Positions 53,765-62,693 of a stretch of DNA of 64,000 nt are shown here, in pieces. The notes under the pieces were generated by a model. It made no database searches. It was not told where the DNA came from and saw nothing but the letters and a program-made list of their open reading frames with translations. The position numbers were made by a program, and so were the translations under genes. This DNA is from Perlabentimonas sp041656735 (GTDB lineage Bacteria; Bacteroidota; Bacteroidia; Bacteroidales; Tenuifilaceae). Numbering within the stretch: the first letter of the stretch is position 1; each line of letters opens with the position of its first letter. The stretch covers positions 62,001 through 126,000 of the forward strand of contig JBBACY010000002.1 in assembly GCA_041656735.1 (NCBI GenBank). Direction: 5' to 3'.

Positions 53765-53793
53765 CTGGGAAGATGTATAAAACACCTTCCCAG
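53765..53793 (-). terminator. Hairpin after the OmpA-family gene, possible terminator
   Basis: CTGGGAAG (53765-53772) and CTTCCCAG (53786-53793) form an 8-base perfect stem just past the stop of the OmpA-family gene. Only a weak T-run follows on the minus strand. Confidence 0.55.
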
Positions 53794-53818
53794 CTACTAT
53801 GCATACTAGAATAATAAA

Positions 53819-56194
53819 TTATATTCCAACAATAGTAAAGTCAACCCTTCGGTTTTTTGCTCTACCCTCTTCAGATCTATTACTTGCCTTAGGTTTGGTA
53901 AACCAGTAACCTTTCGAAACGATTCTCTCGGGTGGTAATCCCTGTTTTATACCGTACTCGGCAACCGCACGAGCCCTCTCCTCAGATAGTCGTTGGTTTA
54001 CTGATAACGACCCGGTGTTATCGGTGTGCCCGCCAATCTCGACCCTCACATTTGGGTACTCATTAAGAAACTGAACCAACGCTGCCAATGAACGATACGA
54101 TTCGGGTTTAAGCTCATCACGACCAGTCTCAAAGTAAATATGTTCAATATCAATAGACTGTCCAACCTCAATAGGTGTTACGTAAAAATTACGAACAACC
54201 TTCGTCATGGCAGTAGCGCTTGTTAAATCAACGGGTTCAAACTTATTGTAAAAGTTATAGAGACTGGGTGTTAAATCGTAATTATAGCCAACGGGCAGTT
54301 TTAACGTGTACGATGCACTCTTGCTATCGTAAACAAAAGCTGGCGTTTCAACGCCATTTACTCGCATCTTAACATCGTACCCCTCCTCAAGCACCTTGCC
54401 TGTTTTTGTGTTAATTACCTTACCGTTAAGAGTAATCATATTCACATCAGCTCGTTCAGCAAACAGGTTTTGCGACACCTCGGCATAACGCGTATACGTA
54501 CTTAAGTCAATCTGATTGTCAATTGTTCTGTAATTTTCAGCCTTAACTCCCACCATATGGTTTTTGCCATAGGGTAGTCTTAGCTCAAAGTAGGCTGTAA
54601 CAGGATCTATTTGAACACTATCAATCTCCTGGCCGTTAATAGTAAGACTGGGTTTTGATTGAGCCAATATAGGCGTTAGCGAATTATTATCGAGCACTTT
54701 ACCCTTTATTAGCACCCACGGGTATGGTGTAACCCTAACCTCAATCTCTTTCTCAACATACTGTGTTTGATTAACTACATCCACCACCTCAACCGATGAT
54801 GTAAAATTATTTACGTTAGCCGAAAAAGCGTAACGCCCACCCAAAGGGAGTAATGATTGGAACGCACTAGAAAACTGATCGTAAATTATTGAATCGGATG
54901 GCAGCCCGTTAACTGTAATAGTTGCTCCATAGCTAGCTGGCAAAACCTCGTTAGTGTGTGTGTCAATAATTTTACCTTTTACCTGTACAAATGGTATTGA
55001 CGAAAAGTAGATATTTAGTTTAGACTCGGTATACTCCCTAATATTGCGCAAGTCAATATCAAACGAAATACCGTTCCATTTATCCATAACGGGCTGAATT
55101 GTGTAGTATTCGCCCAGCGGAAGTAATGCTTCGTATGATGCAGAAGTTTTATCAAGGTTAACCCCCTCAAACTCTTCGCCATTCACGAGTACAGAGTAGG
55201 TAGTATCCATAATCATTAAGGTTTGGTCGGATTGATCTAAAACCAAGCCAGAAAGCTTCAGGTATGGATTTTCCTCAAAGAATTTCACCCTAAAAATATC
55301 TGACTTACCAAACGAATTGGTTGTTGATGTGTAATATCCCCAGCTCTCCTGTGCATTCATTAGAAAGTGTGAATCCCAGTTGGGAGTATTTATGGTGTCG
55401 GTAACCATAAGGGGTGCGCTCCATTCCCTAAAGTCCGGGGTTGGATTTTCGGCATAGTATAAGTTATGATCTCCGCGGCCTTTGCTATAATCGCCCGAGA
55501 AATAAATTCTACTTTTATCGGCTGTAAGGTATGGAGACTCAATGGTCCGAGGGTTCATCGCATTGCCTTTGCCTCCGCGAACAGTTTTGGGGCTTGAGTA
55601 CACGTTGTCTTTCTTTCTTTCGGACACATATAACGATAAGCGCTGGCTATTGGGATACATTGAGAATGCAATAAAAATATATTCTCTATCGGGAGTCATA
55701 TAAGCAGTAATCGTTTTGCTCTTATTCTTCCTTTTAAATCCTTTAACTCGAATTCGCTCAGGCTTGCTCCACGTATTGTTATCGAGCTTCTTTATAATTG
55801 AAAACCCTCTGGTAGTCCAAAGGGTACCTCTCTTATTAAACCTGCCAAGCAATAAGTACGATTCACCATCGTCCAACGCCGAAAGTATGGCATTATACTG
55901 GCCAATATTTACCGTGTTAGGCAATCGCTCAGCCGCTCCCCAAGTACCATCAGCCTGAAGTGTTGAGAACCATATATCCTGACTATCGCTCGCACCAAAC
56001 CGATTGCTGGGGTGATTTACCCTAGTAAAAAACAGGGTATTCCCATCTGTAGAGATAACAGGATTAACTTCTGAATACTCACTGTTTATATTCTTTCCAA
56101 GGTTTTGCGGCTCAAACGATGTTTGCCCGCTTATATTGGTTACAATTTGCAAAAGAACAGCAACTGTTATTAATTTTAAAAATATTTTATTCAT
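53819..56194 (-). CDS. PD40/OmpA-family outer-membrane-anchored protein with CRD-like repeats
   Basis: About 791 residues. A signal peptide (MNKIFLKLITVAVLLQIVTN) is followed by PD40/WD40-like propeller repeats (about 35-300, with NPVISTDGNTLFFTR). Four or five carboxypeptidase-regulatory-like segments follow (about 310-660, each opening like KGKVLDNNSLTPI). The C-terminal OmpA domain (about 675-790) has YFETGRDELKPESYRSL and the peptidoglycan-binding VEIGGHTDNTGSLSVNQRLS. It should sit at the outer membrane and hold peptidoglycan. The layout recalls PorE of T9SS but lacks the TPR part. ATG 56194 is the start; the longer frame begins with TTG. It is the third gene of a three-gene operon. Confidence 0.88.
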   Translation of the reverse strand: MNKIFLKLITVAVLLQIVTNISGQTSFEPQNLGKNINSEYSEVNPVISTDGNTLFFTRVNHPSNRFGASDSQDIWFSTLQADGTWGAAERLPNTVNIGQYNAILSALDDGESYLLLGRFNKRGTLWTTRGFSIIKKLDNNTWSKPERIRVKGFKRKNKSKTITAYMTPDREYIFIAFSMYPNSQRLSLYVSERKKDNVYSSPKTVRGGKGNAMNPRTIESPYLTADKSRIYFSGDYSKGRGDHNLYYAENPTPDFREWSAPLMVTDTINTPNWDSHFLMNAQESWGYYTSTTNSFGKSDIFRVKFFEENPYLKLSGLVLDQSDQTLMIMDTTYSVLVNGEEFEGVNLDKTSASYEALLPLGEYYTIQPVMDKWNGISFDIDLRNIREYTESKLNIYFSSIPFVQVKGKIIDTHTNEVLPASYGATITVNGLPSDSIIYDQFSSAFQSLLPLGGRYAFSANVNNFTSSVEVVDVVNQTQYVEKEIEVRVTPYPWVLIKGKVLDNNSLTPILAQSKPSLTINGQEIDSVQIDPVTAYFELRLPYGKNHMVGVKAENYRTIDNQIDLSTYTRYAEVSQNLFAERADVNMITLNGKVINTKTGKVLEEGYDVKMRVNGVETPAFVYDSKSASYTLKLPVGYNYDLTPSLYNFYNKFEPVDLTSATAMTKVVRNFYVTPIEVGQSIDIEHIYFETGRDELKPESYRSLAALVQFLNEYPNVRVEIGGHTDNTGSLSVNQRLSEERARAVAEYGIKQGLPPERIVSKGYWFTKPKASNRSEEGRAKNRRVDFTIVGI

Positions 56195-56230
56195 AGGTGC
56201 GTGCTTCAATATTATTACTCGTTTTAGCAA

Positions 56231-57649
56231 TTAATTGTAAGGTAATCCTTGCGGTTTTTTGACCCAACCAAACACAATATTTAGCCCCATTCTAACATTC
56301 ATATTGGTAAAAGTTAGGGGGTCAACAAGTGGCGAATAAACATTGTCGGCTACAAGGTATAGTTGAAAAGGACCCGGCTTTACTAAAATTCCGAAACCAA
56401 TGTTCGATACAGTTCGTTGGTTCATTGAGGCAGATAACGAAACACTAAATATGCGACCTAAACCTTGATTAATGCCCACGGTTAGCGCTGGATAAAGCCT
56501 ACGATTTACAACTCCGTAAAGGCTAGCATTAAGATGCGTACGCTCAGCCAATTGGTACGTTGCCGACAGATAAAACTTTGTATGTAGCCAAGTTGCATAG
56601 CCACCCTCGTGATTTTCATCAGTTTCAAAATTACTGACAATATCATTAATTAATGTATCGGTAGACAGCTCGCCGCCAGTTAACATTTCTGCCAACATAT
56701 CAACTCCCTTAAACTCCGACGCTCCTTTAATGCTGAAGAACTTGGTGCTATCGCTCCATGAAATAAAACCTAAATCACTAAATGCAAATGAAAAAGTAAA
56801 TCGAGAGTCGTACTTATACGACGCCCCTCCACTAAGGGCGAAACCAGGGTTGCGGAAACGACTAAAATAGTTTGCCGTATAGTTTGTCCTCATAAACTCT
56901 CTAAATTCAGAAAAACTACTAATATTCGTTTCATCAAAAACCCCGAACTGGTTAAAGTTGATATTAGCCAACGAATCTCCAGGCAAACCAGAAGTTTTTA
57001 AAACGGCATCGGCATCAGCACTCATTGAGTACATATCATCGGTAACGGCAACGGTAATTTTCTTCGGATTGAGGTAGGCATTAGTTAAACCATGTAACAA
57101 ACTTACCCTACCCCCAAAAACCCATTTACCTCGCTGCGTTGAAGCCCCAACAGTGTGCTCACGGTACATTGACCCATTAAAGCCCAGCGGAGTTAAATCC
57201 ATAGGCACATCTTTATACTGTTCGTTCCCGGCTATGGCAAAGCTAAAGAGCGATTTGGGGTAAAACAATGACACCTGCTGATTCTGCCTCACACCATACC
57301 ATATATCCCAGTTTAAGTAGCGTATTTTAACGTGGAGCAAATCAATGCCTACACTGGCATAAAGCAAGTTGCGATTACGCAGTTGGCTCTCAAGGTTATT
57401 TGGTGAAATCCTAAGCGTATTGCCACTAATACTCATAAATCTACGGGGAACAAACCCGTTACTAATAACCTGAAACTGCAGTGACGACAGTACAGGCAAT
57501 CCTATGCTAACAGCGTGCTCGGTTTGAACAGAAGGGTTAAGATAGGTATTTTGAAAAATATTGCCCATAAACGGCAGGGTTAGTTCCGACTGAGCAAAAA
57601 CACTCATCGTCCCTGTGAGCATTAGTAGTATAAAGGATATTCTTTTCAC
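56231..57649 (-). CDS. DUF5723-family outer-membrane protein
   Basis: A 472-residue protein with a signal peptide (to about 19, VFAQ) and the family-typical TLPFMGNIFQNTYLNPSVQ opening. Many alternating beta strands follow, ending in MGLNIVFGWVKK. This fits a beta-barrel of the DUF5723/PorV-like type. The function is unknown. It lies between a lipoprotein gene and the OmpA-family gene on the minus strand, with short gaps, and the three probably form an envelope complex. Confidence 0.85.
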   Translation of the reverse strand: MKRISFILLMLTGTMSVFAQSELTLPFMGNIFQNTYLNPSVQTEHAVSIGLPVLSSLQFQVISNGFVPRRFMSISGNTLRISPNNLESQLRNRNLLYASVGIDLLHVKIRYLNWDIWYGVRQNQQVSLFYPKSLFSFAIAGNEQYKDVPMDLTPLGFNGSMYREHTVGASTQRGKWVFGGRVSLLHGLTNAYLNPKKITVAVTDDMYSMSADADAVLKTSGLPGDSLANINFNQFGVFDETNISSFSEFREFMRTNYTANYFSRFRNPGFALSGGASYKYDSRFTFSFAFSDLGFISWSDSTKFFSIKGASEFKGVDMLAEMLTGGELSTDTLINDIVSNFETDENHEGGYATWLHTKFYLSATYQLAERTHLNASLYGVVNRRLYPALTVGINQGLGRIFSVSLSASMNQRTVSNIGFGILVKPGPFQLYLVADNVYSPLVDPLTFTNMNVRMGLNIVFGWVKKPQGLPYN

Positions 57650-57701
57650 AACTTCCTCTTCTTAATTAGTATTCGGGTTAGGCTAAATGTTAAATATTTA
57701 T

Positions 57702-59345
57702 TTAGTTTTCAGGTTTTAATTTTAATTGGAACCTGACGCCCATCTGTACGTCTAGATTTTGTGAAGCCTTAAACAGCACATTACGCTGACTTTCGGTTCC
57801 AGTTTCAAGGTATAAGTTTAACCGCATTTGCGAAGCTTTCGAAATCTTATCATACTTTGTCCTATCCATTTGAACAATGGTCATTTTTTCGGTGCTTGCC
57901 AATGGTAATCCCTGATTATCGACCCTTGGACTCTGCACAATATTTTGATTCAACGGATTGCTAAACAGCGAATCTATGGCAACTCCATTTTCAATAAAAA
58001 CCATCTGCAACCCAAATGTGAGAGGAATTTGATTGGTAGTTTTCAATAATATTTCTACATTATAATCGAAATCTGCAAGCATTGGAATTGTATCAATCAC
58101 AGGCCATGAAAAATTCTCTAAATTCTTTTGAAATTTCAAATCTTTGATACTGCCAGCCAACGGCACTTCAATATCCAGATCAATGTTAAAGGAGCTTGTG
58201 TCATGCACAAAAAAACTATGCGGGTCGTCAAAAACTCCGGTAAAATCACCTAGTCTAAAAACTCCATTAAGGAACGCCTCAAGTGGAGCTATTGCCAAAA
58301 CATCAACCAGATTAGAGTTCTCGTAATTTAAAAAGAAATACTCATTTACATACGGTGAAGTGGATGTTGTGTGAGCTAAGTAATTCTTTTTACCCTCGCC
58401 CAATAGTAACATTCTACTCGATGGTATCCCTTCATTTTCCAGCTCAATTGTTTCGTTTTTACTGTTTTTGAAAAGAAAACTAGCTATTTCAGCTGTGGAA
58501 GGAACTCCAAAGGATGTACCCAAATTAAGATCAATCCTAGGTTTTGAAAGGCGAATTTCGCCATCTATTACCGAGCTAAAAGCGCCCAAGCCCACTGTTT
58601 GTGTAACTATTGGAACCTCATGGTTAATAAGGCCAGTAATCTTCTCAAACTCAACATCAGAAATAATTATGTTGTTACTCACCTGACCCGTTGCATATCC
58701 ATCGGACTTAACAAAGTTAGTCCAGGTAAAAGAATTATAAATAGGATCGTGCGTAATCTCATCTTTGCCTTCGAGTATAAGGGTAACCCCAGCTAAATCA
58801 ACCGAAACAACATTGGTAAAACTATTAGCTGGCCATTCGGAATTGAAAACTAAACCATCGGGTTCTTCAGGTGTGGTTAACGAATTAATTACCACTTTCA
58901 TTTCCAGGTCGCTGTTGAGGTCATCTCGTATAAACTCTACTCTAAGGTTCCCACTTTTCAAGTTTACCAACCTAATTTCTGATTCGCTTTCGATGGTTGT
59001 GTAATTTTGGGCATACGCCTCAAACGCTTCTCCCGTAGGGCTCAAGTCAAGTGTGCCGCTAAATGTTTTATCAGGTATTTTAAAAACATCCAGATCAAGT
59101 CCGAAATTCATTTCTTGTTTAAAAACCAAGAAGACGCTATCGTTTCTTACCTCTACAACAGAAGAAGAATCAACAGCATTCAACAAATCGCTTATGCTAA
59201 TGCTTGAGTTAATTATCGGAAACCCAAAAACCGGGTCAATTGAATCAATCTGTATTTTCTCAATATTTCGGTAATCGTCAAGATAACAACCACTGAGCAT
59301 AAACGAAATGACTACCGTGGTAAAGATTGCTTTAAACTTTTTCAC
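57702..59345 (-). CDS. Large lipoprotein of unknown function
   Basis: A 547-residue protein with a lipobox (Cys20 in MLSGCYLDD). The rest is rich in beta structure without a motif I can name; DPVFGFPIINSSISISDLLN follows the signal. It is the first gene of the three-gene minus-strand operon with the DUF5723 and OmpA-family proteins. A structural or assembly role at the outer membrane is likely from context only. Confidence 0.8.
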   Translation of the reverse strand: MKKFKAIFTTVVISFMLSGCYLDDYRNIEKIQIDSIDPVFGFPIINSSISISDLLNAVDSSSVVEVRNDSVFLVFKQEMNFGLDLDVFKIPDKTFSGTLDLSPTGEAFEAYAQNYTTIESESEIRLVNLKSGNLRVEFIRDDLNSDLEMKVVINSLTTPEEPDGLVFNSEWPANSFTNVVSVDLAGVTLILEGKDEITHDPIYNSFTWTNFVKSDGYATGQVSNNIIISDVEFEKITGLINHEVPIVTQTVGLGAFSSVIDGEIRLSKPRIDLNLGTSFGVPSTAEIASFLFKNSKNETIELENEGIPSSRMLLLGEGKKNYLAHTTSTSPYVNEYFFLNYENSNLVDVLAIAPLEAFLNGVFRLGDFTGVFDDPHSFFVHDTSSFNIDLDIEVPLAGSIKDLKFQKNLENFSWPVIDTIPMLADFDYNVEILLKTTNQIPLTFGLQMVFIENGVAIDSLFSNPLNQNIVQSPRVDNQGLPLASTEKMTIVQMDRTKYDKISKASQMRLNLYLETGTESQRNVLFKASQNLDVQMGVRFQLKLKPEN

Positions 59346-60100
59346 TTTGTACCGATTTGATTATTAATAATTTGATAAAAATAATATTTTAATTTAAATT
59401 CTTTCAAAAAAACGTCCAATAATTTCAGAATTAAGTTGCCTCACAAGGGTTTAAATAATTAGGAGGATGATGAAATTTTAGCATTATTTATTTCAAGAAC
59501 GCTAGAGAATTCATACACACCAACCGTTTGCTTAAACTACTTACAATAAAAATGAGTGTAAAAAGTTACACTGTTTATCCAAATAAACAACACAGTTACC
59601 ACTATCCTTAAACAAGAACAATTATTTTGAACAATAGTTTTAAGCTAGCCCTATAGCCTTCTTCAAACAAATTTACAGCATCATTTTCAACATGATAGTT
59701 TTATGAACAGAAAGGACTAAAAAAGAGTTCATACGCATTGTAATGATGCTGCAATTAATTGGATAAAACAAAAAGCCAGGAGGAGAAATTCAACTTAACT
59801 AATAACCGATTAAGAGTCAGCAAAAGAAGCCCATTAATTTACTATCAAAAGTTAGAGCACAAAAAAATCTCGCTCATACTACAAAACATTGAAGTTACAT
59901 ATTTCTGCATACAAAAATCACAATAGGTTCAACATTTTTAATATTTTACTGAACAATGCTGTGTAAATTCTATACATAACGTTTTTTTTTATATATTTAG
60001 CAATAATTACAGCAAGCCACCTATTAGCCTGCTTTATAATTAATAATCAGTGAGGCAACAAATTAAGTAGCCATCATTTAAACTCAAAAAAGTATTAGGC
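59346..60100. other. 755-base gap with palindromes, no gene
   Basis: No convincing reading frame. There are perfect inverted repeats AGTGTAA/TTACACT (59555-59572) and TGTTTA/TAAACA (59572-59589), and a 10-base pair CAGCATCATT/AATGATGCTG (59676-59685 and 59742-59751) around a 56-base centre. The region separates two divergent genes, so it must hold promoters for both; a weak TATATTTAG box lies near 59,993. Confidence 0.55.
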
Positions 60101-61858
60101 ATGAACTTAGCCAATAGTATTTTAAAAACTTTCTCGCCCTCTCTAAAAGATAATACTTACGCCGATCACGAGGCGCAAATACAATCAATGAAAGTTTCTT
60201 ATTCAATCACCGCACTATTTTTTATAGCACTAGCAGCTATTCTGCTTGCGTCGTCGCAGTTTATTTTTAGTGTTATATACCTTTGTATTTCTATTTTAGC
60301 AATAGTTTTACTGGTGCTATCAACAAAAAGGTCGCTCAGTAGGGTCTATTGCCATGCCTTCACGATAATTGCTTGCATAGGTTTCTTATCATTAATAGGC
60401 GTAAGTGAGTTACCCTTAGCGGGTATAATTGGATTGGGGCTACTCCCTCTAATTACCACAGGTGCTATAGGGATACGAAGAGGAACATTTTATTCTGTTA
60501 GCGTTGCATTGCTTTACATCATTGCAATACTTTTGCCTTTCGAATTTCTTGACGATTTCCAGAGCATAGCCCCTTCATACCAAATACTGTCAATCGCTTC
60601 GTTCATAGCTGTTTTACTTTTTATTACGTTTTACGACACTATTAGGGCCAACCAAATGCATAAAAAGGAAAGGCAGCTGCTCGACCTAAAGAGTTCACTA
60701 AAGCTTAAGGAGGATTTTATCTCTAACCTCTCGCATCAAATTCGCACACCGCTTAACAACATTATGGTTGTAGCCAACATTTTAGAAAGCATCTCAAACG
60801 ATGAGAAGCAGAAGGATATGATTGACACCATACACGCGTCGACAAATAATTTGGTTAACGTGGTAAACAGTATGGTTGAAATCTCTAATGTTGATATAAA
60901 GGAAAGGGGAAGCATTAATATAAACTTCAACCTGAACAGTACAATTAGCAGTACAATTAGATTGTTCTCAACCCAAAACTCAAACCAAACGGCTTTCACC
61001 CTAAAAGTTGACGAGTCGATACCTCAAGAGCTTATTGGAGACCCTGTACGAATTAAACAAATTTTTCTAAATCTGATTGAGAGTATACTGAAAAACCGGA
61101 GCAGCAGCAAGTTAAACTTAAAGATTGTTGTTAAAAAGGTTAAGGAGTCAGCGGATACTATTGATTTACTGGTTGAGCTTCGAAGTGATAAGCCCATACT
61201 GCTTCCGCTAAACGAAAACCAGAACCTTTTTGTAACAAACGAGTCGTCGCTAACATCGGCAAGTACGCAAATGTATATTGACTTGCTAGAACTGTCAATT
61301 ACCCAAAAACTCATTGAAAGCAACCGAGGGAAACTAAGCGTTACACTTAGTGCTGAAGAAGCAATATTCTCTTTCCCTTACACGCTGAATATAAACTCAG
61401 GGGAGCCAAAGGTTAAAGAGGTGAAACCTAAACAAATACTAGAGGCAGGAGAGTCGATGCAGGAACCTTCATCGGTTGAACTTGAGAATGCCAACGTTTT
61501 ACTAGTTGAAGACAACCTAATAAACCAGAAGATTGTGGTTTTAAGTTTAAAAAAACTTGTAAAAAACATTGAAATTGCCAACAATGGAAAAGAAGCGCTA
61601 GATCGTTTTGGTACAAGCCGTTTCGACATAATTCTTATGGATATTCAAATGCCAATAATGAATGGTATTGTGGCAACCAAAAAAATTCGTGAAATTGAGT
61701 CCAGCTCCAACTCACATATTCCTATTATTGCAATAACAGCTAACGCTTTACTAGGCGATAAAGAGGAATGTTTGGCTGCGGGTATGGACGACTATATAAG
61801 TAAGCCATTTCAAATTGAAGTTCTTATTCAGAAAATGAGAAAACTGCTTAACCCCTAA
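60101..61858 (+). CDS. Hybrid histidine kinase-response regulator with degenerate ATPase domain
   Basis: A 585-residue protein. About six membrane helices fill residues 35-185. A coiled-coil linker and a HisKA domain follow (about 200-265; phosphorylatable His212 in SNLSHQIRTPLNN). The ATPase region (about 280-430) keeps GDPVRIKQIFLNLIES, but the G1 motif (DxGxG) and the G2 motif (GLGL) are absent; QMYIDLLELSITQKLIES stands in their place. A C-terminal receiver domain (about 465-585) is intact: acidic EDN, phospho-acceptor Asp near 513 in LMDIQMPIMNG, ITANAL and the Lys in SKPF. It probably receives or relays phosphate rather than making it. Confidence 0.88.
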   Translation: MNLANSILKTFSPSLKDNTYADHEAQIQSMKVSYSITALFFIALAAILLASSQFIFSVIYLCISILAIVLLVLSTKRSLSRVYCHAFTIIACIGFLSLIGVSELPLAGIIGLGLLPLITTGAIGIRRGTFYSVSVALLYIIAILLPFEFLDDFQSIAPSYQILSIASFIAVLLFITFYDTIRANQMHKKERQLLDLKSSLKLKEDFISNLSHQIRTPLNNIMVVANILESISNDEKQKDMIDTIHASTNNLVNVVNSMVEISNVDIKERGSININFNLNSTISSTIRLFSTQNSNQTAFTLKVDESIPQELIGDPVRIKQIFLNLIESILKNRSSSKLNLKIVVKKVKESADTIDLLVELRSDKPILLPLNENQNLFVTNESSLTSASTQMYIDLLELSITQKLIESNRGKLSVTLSAEEAIFSFPYTLNINSGEPKVKEVKPKQILEAGESMQEPSSVELENANVLLVEDNLINQKIVVLSLKKLVKNIEIANNGKEALDRFGTSRFDIILMDIQMPIMNGIVATKKIREIESSSNSHIPIIAITANALLGDKEECLAAGMDDYISKPFQIEVLIQKMRKLLNP

Positions 61859-61859
61859 G

Positions 61860-62660
61860 TTACTTTTCTTCTTGGCAAGTGGCTATGCCAAATACATAGT
61901 CGTTAATAACATTGAGTTTTGGGGCAAATTCAGAGCCAGCAAATCCATTAATATCATTGTAAGAAATAAGTTCTTTGTACAATTTAAGGTACTGGCTAGC
62001 CAACGGCATATACGACCAGTGCCATTTCTCCATCTCATAACCAGTCCTACCCTTTTGCTGCTTACAGGTGTACACTTGGCAAAAACCGAACTTCGGAGCA
62101 TTTTGGCTAAGCCAGTTATACTCAACAAGTCCCTTGCCACTATCAAAGTAACTATTCTCCAAGCTGTTTAAGTCGAAATCGGTACCCCAATGGTGTCTCG
62201 AGGTTCCGGGCATTGAACTATAAGTTAGAATATCTTTAGCCTTTTCGATACCCGAGGGATTGGCACGGGAATTCCATTTACGCTCCCAAATTCTTTTCTG
62301 GTAGTCAAAATTTCGGGAGCCCGAAATAATTGTCAAATTCACACCATCAATCTTTGCAGCCTTGTACATTTGCTGAAAAGCTTGGTAGGTATTTACTTCA
62401 AGAAAAATACTTTTACTGCTATGCTCAGGCTTTACTGCCACAAAGTTGGTGTCACTACCATACTGTATTTTACCCAATAGAAGTTTTGTGTAATACACCG
62501 TATCGATGGGCTGAGGTTTGGGAAGGTATTCTTTTACCGCCTGAACAGCGTTATCGTGACTTTCAGGGAGGTTTGATTCTGCAGCACCTATACATGAAAT
62601 TGCGAAGCAAGCACCAAATATTATGGGCACATAGCTATTCGCTGCAATCAGATTCTTCAT
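61860..62660 (-). CDS. M15-family D-alanyl-D-alanine carboxypeptidase (VanY-like)
   Basis: A 266-residue exported protein with a hydrophobic signal and a possible lipobox (Cys23). The zinc-peptidase motifs are RHHWGTDFDLNS near residue 158 (HxxxxxxD) and EKWHWSYMPLA near residue 212. The length and the ISGSRNFDYQKRIW segment fit VanY/DdcY-type carboxypeptidases that trim the terminal D-Ala from peptidoglycan stems. It converges with the hybrid kinase gene (one base between the stops) and lies just downstream of the phosphatase gene. Confidence 0.92.
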   Translation of the reverse strand: MKNLIAANSYVPIIFGACFAISCIGAAESNLPESHDNAVQAVKEYLPKPQPIDTVYYTKLLLGKIQYGSDTNFVAVKPEHSSKSIFLEVNTYQAFQQMYKAAKIDGVNLTIISGSRNFDYQKRIWERKWNSRANPSGIEKAKDILTYSSMPGTSRHHWGTDFDLNSLENSYFDSGKGLVEYNWLSQNAPKFGFCQVYTCKQQKGRTGYEMEKWHWSYMPLASQYLKLYKELISYNDINGFAGSEFAPKLNVINDYVFGIATCQEEK

Positions 62661-62693
62661 AAATATAAAACTTGATTTATGCCACAGGAGGCT

